Assembly (NCBI GenBank): GCA_025351745.1
Contig: JANXVI010000357.1
Span: 1 to 59,881, forward strand
Direction: 5' to 3'
DNA length: 59,881 nt
Source of the DNA: Rhodoferax sp.
GTDB taxonomy: Bacteria > Pseudomonadota > Gammaproteobacteria > Burkholderiales > Burkholderiaceae_C
Under the pieces are notes generated by a model. It ran no database searches. It was not told the DNA's origin and saw only the letters and a program-made list of their open reading frames with translations. Numbering within the stretch: position 1 is the first letter of the stretch; the number at the start of each line of letters is the position of its first letter. Shown here one piece after another: positions 57,167-59,881 of this stretch. A program made the translations under genes and the position numbers.

Positions 57167-57643
57167 GTGAAACACAAGTCGCATCACGTATCGCACTCAC
57201 ACAGTCGGGCGGTTATGTTCCGCTTGGAACGCTGGCACCGCTGGGCGATCTTTAGCGTGGGCTTGGGACTGCTGGCCACAGGCGTGCTGTGGCTGCTCAC
57301 GCATTACTTTCTGAAGCAGCAAGGCGAATTCGGTGAGACCGTTCATCCACTGGAACATCTGTCCATGCAAGTGCATGGGGCGATTTCGATGTTCGCCTGG
57401 TTTTTTGTCGGCAGCTTGCTGAATAACCACATTCGACGTGCCCACAACGCGAAACGAAACAGGGCCACGGGGTGGTTGATGATCACATTGCTGGCCTGGC
57501 TCAGCGCAAGCGGCTACGGGCTGTACTATTGGGTCACAGAAAATAACCACATGGTGTGGTCTTGGTTTCACTGGATGAGTGGCATCCTGCTGCCAGCATT
57601 GCTGGTTTGGCATATCAGCGCAGGCCAGCGTTCCAGACCTTAA
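57167..57643 (+). CDS. Four-helix membrane protein, probable b-type cytochrome
   Basis: 158 aa from GTG. Four hydrophobic helices; helices 1, 2 and 4 carry His at helix positions (LTHYFL, HPLEHLSMQVHGAISMF, FHWMSGILLPALLVWHIS), which could bind two haems as in cytochrome b561/DUF4405-type proteins. The His-rich N-terminus (HKSHHVSHSHSR) could bind metal. Last gene of the operon, 52 bases after apbE. It would pass electrons from quinol to the exported flavoprotein; this is inference. Confidence 0.7.
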   Translation: MKHKSHHVSHSHSRAVMFRLERWHRWAIFSVGLGLLATGVLWLLTHYFLKQQGEFGETVHPLEHLSMQVHGAISMFAWFFVGSLLNNHIRRAHNAKRNRATGWLMITLLAWLSASGYGLYYWVTENNHMVWSWFHWMSGILLPALLVWHISAGQRSRP

Positions 57644-57707
57644 TCAAGCTGCAATGTCGCACAAATACCCAATTAGGGTTTTATCGTTACACAAGAAGCA
57701 ATTTTTC

Positions 57708-57764
57708 ACAAAAAGTGCCTTTAGCCCTCGTGAACTATACGTAGTCAGCTACTAAAACTATAGC
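57708..57764 (-). repeat. Dispersed repeat, copy J
   Basis: Minus strand: GCTATAGTTTTAGTAGC hairpin then GTTCACGAGGGCTAAAGGCAC, anchors at 57764 and 57725. It lies between the convergent ends of the membrane-cytochrome gene and the HD-like gene. Confidence 0.87.
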
Positions 57765-57840
57765 ATACCTCGCAGACTGCCCTCCCGCTGCATCCAAGTC
57801 CAGTGCAACGGCTACCCACAGCAATTGGACAGATTGCGCT

Positions 57841-59241
57841 TCAGCCCAGCGTACGGTCAGCATCTGTATCTGGTCGTTGCAGCAACTGCTGCAGCGCGCC
57901 CAACGCTTCTCTGCGCGACAACGCAATGTGTGCACAAGCACGGATGATGGCGCAGGCCATCTCGCGATCCAGCGATTGCAAAAAAGCCAGCGGTGTCAAG
58001 CTGCCGTCAAACATCTGCCTGGCTTGCGCCAACGCCTGCTGCGTGCCGTCGTGGCCAATGTAGCGGTACACAAATGCGGTGATCGGGGAGGCGGTAAGGT
58101 CGTTGGCAGACTCCAGCGTGCGCCCTTTCTCGAAGACCCGCAACAGGTCATGGTTGACATCGCCCTTGGCCGGCACGACTGGCAGGTAATCCTCCACCCG
58201 CTCGGGGAGCCCGTAAGCACTGCGAATTTCCCCCAGGAACATCGATATCGGCCCATCGGTTCCGGTACACAGCGCCAGCGCTTCCACCATTGCAATGGAG
58301 GCTATTTTTGCGCCCAGAAAATCCACCGAAAAAGCGATATTGCGCTGAGCTGCCGCGCACAGGTTTGCAAGTTGCCCAGGGGTTGGAGTGTTCTTGTAGC
58401 ACTGGAATACATGGTTGGGATTGAGAGTTCGTAAAAAGGCGTCCATGCGCGTCAGACCAAAACGGTACTCTTGCAAGGTGTACATGCCAGCTACCGCCAG
58501 CGGAGCATTGGACTCTTCGATCAGCAGCCAAGTGTTGGACAAAAACAGGCCAGGATCAGTCTCACCAAAGCTGCCGACGTCGCGGTTGGTCAGCGCGACG
58601 GCATTGGTCGCCACCCGGTCGGCAAACTCCTGTGCCCGGCCGATGTCACGGCCGTCGACGCGCAAGCAGTATTGCTGCTGCACCTTTTGCGCCAGGCGTG
58701 TAATAGCGGAACGCCCTTGTACATCGGGCGTTCGAAACGGAATGGTGGCCTCAATACATGCCAGCACCGCGATCAGGTCCGCAACGCAGAGGTGGGGCTG
58801 CAACAAGCGGGCCGCCACCACCGCACTCAAAAATTCGTTCATACCGCCATACAGCGGTAAGGCCTGGCCAGGCGCAAAGTCAAACAGCGCGGCGCAAATC
58901 GACAGTGGCACGTCGTCCGGCGGTATAGGCTGCAGCGTCAGCGCTTCGCCTTCTTTGCGGGTTACACCCTCCAGCAGGTAAGCGGAGTGCTTGGGAAAGC
59001 CTTCATCGAGCTGGTAGTAGACCAAGTCATGGAACAGCGCGGCCAAGACCTGTAGCGGATTCATGCCCTCGCACATTCCAAAAACGTGGCCCGAGGTGTG
59101 GTACGCCCGCGTTTGCGACTCCATGGCGTGGTGCACCAGAATGGCCAAACGCTCGGTTTCCAGCATACTGACTTGAGCAGGCAGCGCCTGGAACGCGGCG
59201 TCCAACACCGATATAAAACTGTTGATAGTCGAGATTGCCAC
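57841..59241 (-). CDS. Conserved protein with HD-like N-terminal domain, function unknown
   Basis: 466 aa, starting with GTG at 59241; AGGAGT is nine bases upstream. The N-terminus has H-x..-H..HD (YHTSGHVF, then LAALFHDLVYYQLDEGFP), resembling HD-superfamily metal phosphohydrolases. The C-terminal 300 residues are helical with no motif I know. No signal peptide or membrane segment. It is not part of the flavin/haem operon, being on the opposite strand. Confidence 0.7.
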   Translation of the reverse strand: MAISTINSFISVLDAAFQALPAQVSMLETERLAILVHHAMESQTRAYHTSGHVFGMCEGMNPLQVLAALFHDLVYYQLDEGFPKHSAYLLEGVTRKEGEALTLQPIPPDDVPLSICAALFDFAPGQALPLYGGMNEFLSAVVAARLLQPHLCVADLIAVLACIEATIPFRTPDVQGRSAITRLAQKVQQQYCLRVDGRDIGRAQEFADRVATNAVALTNRDVGSFGETDPGLFLSNTWLLIEESNAPLAVAGMYTLQEYRFGLTRMDAFLRTLNPNHVFQCYKNTPTPGQLANLCAAAQRNIAFSVDFLGAKIASIAMVEALALCTGTDGPISMFLGEIRSAYGLPERVEDYLPVVPAKGDVNHDLLRVFEKGRTLESANDLTASPITAFVYRYIGHDGTQQALAQARQMFDGSLTPLAFLQSLDREMACAIIRACAHIALSRREALGALQQLLQRPDTDADRTLG

Positions 59242-59407
59242 GTGGAATGACTCCTAAGCAATGGTTCCAGTAGGTACTGCTGAGCGTTCCCAACCGAAGC
59301 GCCAACGCGGACATGTGCAGGCCAGAATATAGCTGCCTCCTTGCCTGCGTGCACCCACAATCGAAGAACTTCGGTTGCCATTGACCGAATCATCTACTGC
59401 CAGTTTA

Positions 59408-59462
59408 GCTATCAAAATTGCAGCTACTTATCCAATACCCACCAAGGCTATCGGCACTATTT
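59408..59462 (+). repeat. Dispersed repeat, copy K
   Basis: GCTATCAAAATTGCAGC, then TACCCACCAAGGCTATCGGCAC, anchors at 59408 and 59447. Somewhat diverged. It occupies part of the 232-base gap between the HD-like and crotonase genes, where I see no gene. Confidence 0.75.
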
Positions 59463-59473
59463 ACCAATAGCAC

Positions 59474-59881
59474 TCACATCAGACTGATCGTCTTATCCAA
59501 CACAATGGCAGCGTCCAGTGCGTCGAGCAAGGCCTTGCGGACCTTGCGCTTGGTGTTCTTGTGGGCGTTCATGTTGAGCTTCTTCATCTGCTGCGCCACT
59601 TCGACCGCAGCACCGAGCAATTGCTCTGGCGCCACGACCTGGTCCAGGAAGCCGGCGGCCACTGCCCCCTGGGGCGTGAACATCTCAGCGTTAATGACGG
59701 CACGCTGAAACGCGGGTTTGGTCAACCGGTCACGCGCGATGGCAATGCCCACATGGTGCATGGTCATGCCGATCTTCACTTCATTCAGGCCGATGCTGTA
59801 CGCGCCGTCCACACCAATCCTGTAATCGGCCGACAACAGCACAAACGCGCCCTTGGCTACGGCATGGCCTGGGCAGGCCAC
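59474..59881 (-). CDS. Enoyl-CoA hydratase/isomerase (crotonase) family protein, N-terminus outside the window
   Basis: Only the last 135 codons are inside; the gene continues past the right edge. CPGHAVAKGAFVLLSADYRIGVDGAYSIGLNEVKIGMTM is the crotonase oxyanion and trimerisation region, followed by the C-terminal helices (AFQRAVINAEMFTPQGAVAAGFLDQVV). Acyl-CoA substrate cannot be told from this part. Confidence 0.85.
   Translation of the reverse strand: MACPGHAVAKGAFVLLSADYRIGVDGAYSIGLNEVKIGMTMHHVGIAIARDRLTKPAFQRAVINAEMFTPQGAVAAGFLDQVVAPEQLLGAAVEVAQQMKKLNMNAHKNTKRKVRKALLDALDAAIVLDKTISLM

Overview
The window is a piece of chromosome from a betaproteobacterium of the order Burkholderiales, most likely a Comamonadaceae member close to Rhodoferax. 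The evidence is gene order (hrcA/nadK/recN; mutM, a dynamin-like GTPase and mutY; a TPR gene, lolB, ispE, tRNA-Gln, prs, rplY, pth; ftsY divergent from two M16 peptidases followed by rsmD and coaD), strongly GC-rich third codon positions and protein sequence style. No species call is possible without a database search.

Layout. 1-5030: a tRNA with anticodon CAU, hrcA, and nadK-recN-rapZ. 5032-12010 (minus strand): two exported proteins of unclear role, mutY, a bacterial dynamin-like GTPase and mutM. 12050-19821 (plus): TPR protein, lolB, ispE, tRNA-Gln, prs, rplY, pth, a DUF4124 protein and a cNMP-binding/EAL phosphodiesterase. 19811-27064 (minus): ferredoxin, universal stress protein, coaD, rsmD, a membrane GGDEF-EAL protein and a catalytic/non-catalytic M16 peptidase pair. 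27093-33231 (plus): ftsY, an SMP-30-like protein, DUF1569 protein, esterase, Hsp70-like (YegD) protein and a small Rieske protein.

33438-45365 is an amino-sugar utilisation island: sugar kinase, GntR regulator, nagA, SIS-type deaminase, GH3 hexosaminidase, MFS transporter, GH16-like secreted hydrolase, TonB receptor and GH18-like lipoprotein. The kinase promoter carries a tandem direct-repeat operator TGGTATT-N4-TGGTATG, and related half-sites lie in front of the TonB receptor, so the two units are probably one regulon. An epimerase, a DUF3047 protein, a SelD-N-terminal-like flavoprotein and convergent bfd and bfr follow. groESL has a perfect CIRCE operator plus a sigma-32-like promoter, and its presumed repressor HrcA is encoded at the other end of the window.

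52997-57643 is the most novel functional unit: a probable Fur box followed by a tight operon encoding a di-heme MauG/CcpA-like lipoprotein, an outer-membrane porin with an N-terminal coiled coil, an exported FMN-binding-domain protein, its likely FMN transferase ApbE and a four-helix His-rich membrane protein. I read it as an iron-regulated extracytoplasmic flavin/heme electron-transfer system.

The most striking cross-window signal is a short dispersed repeat (about 50-57 bp, 11 copies) with a small hairpin GCTAT-N6-ATAGC, then the motif CACGAGGGCTAG; the two GCT triplets are exactly 39 nt apart in every copy. Seven copies are intergenic or overlap a gene end. The other four lie in the N-terminal export-signal region of four unrelated genes, all in the same orientation and reading frame; in lolB the repeat encodes the lipobox and the acylated cysteine.
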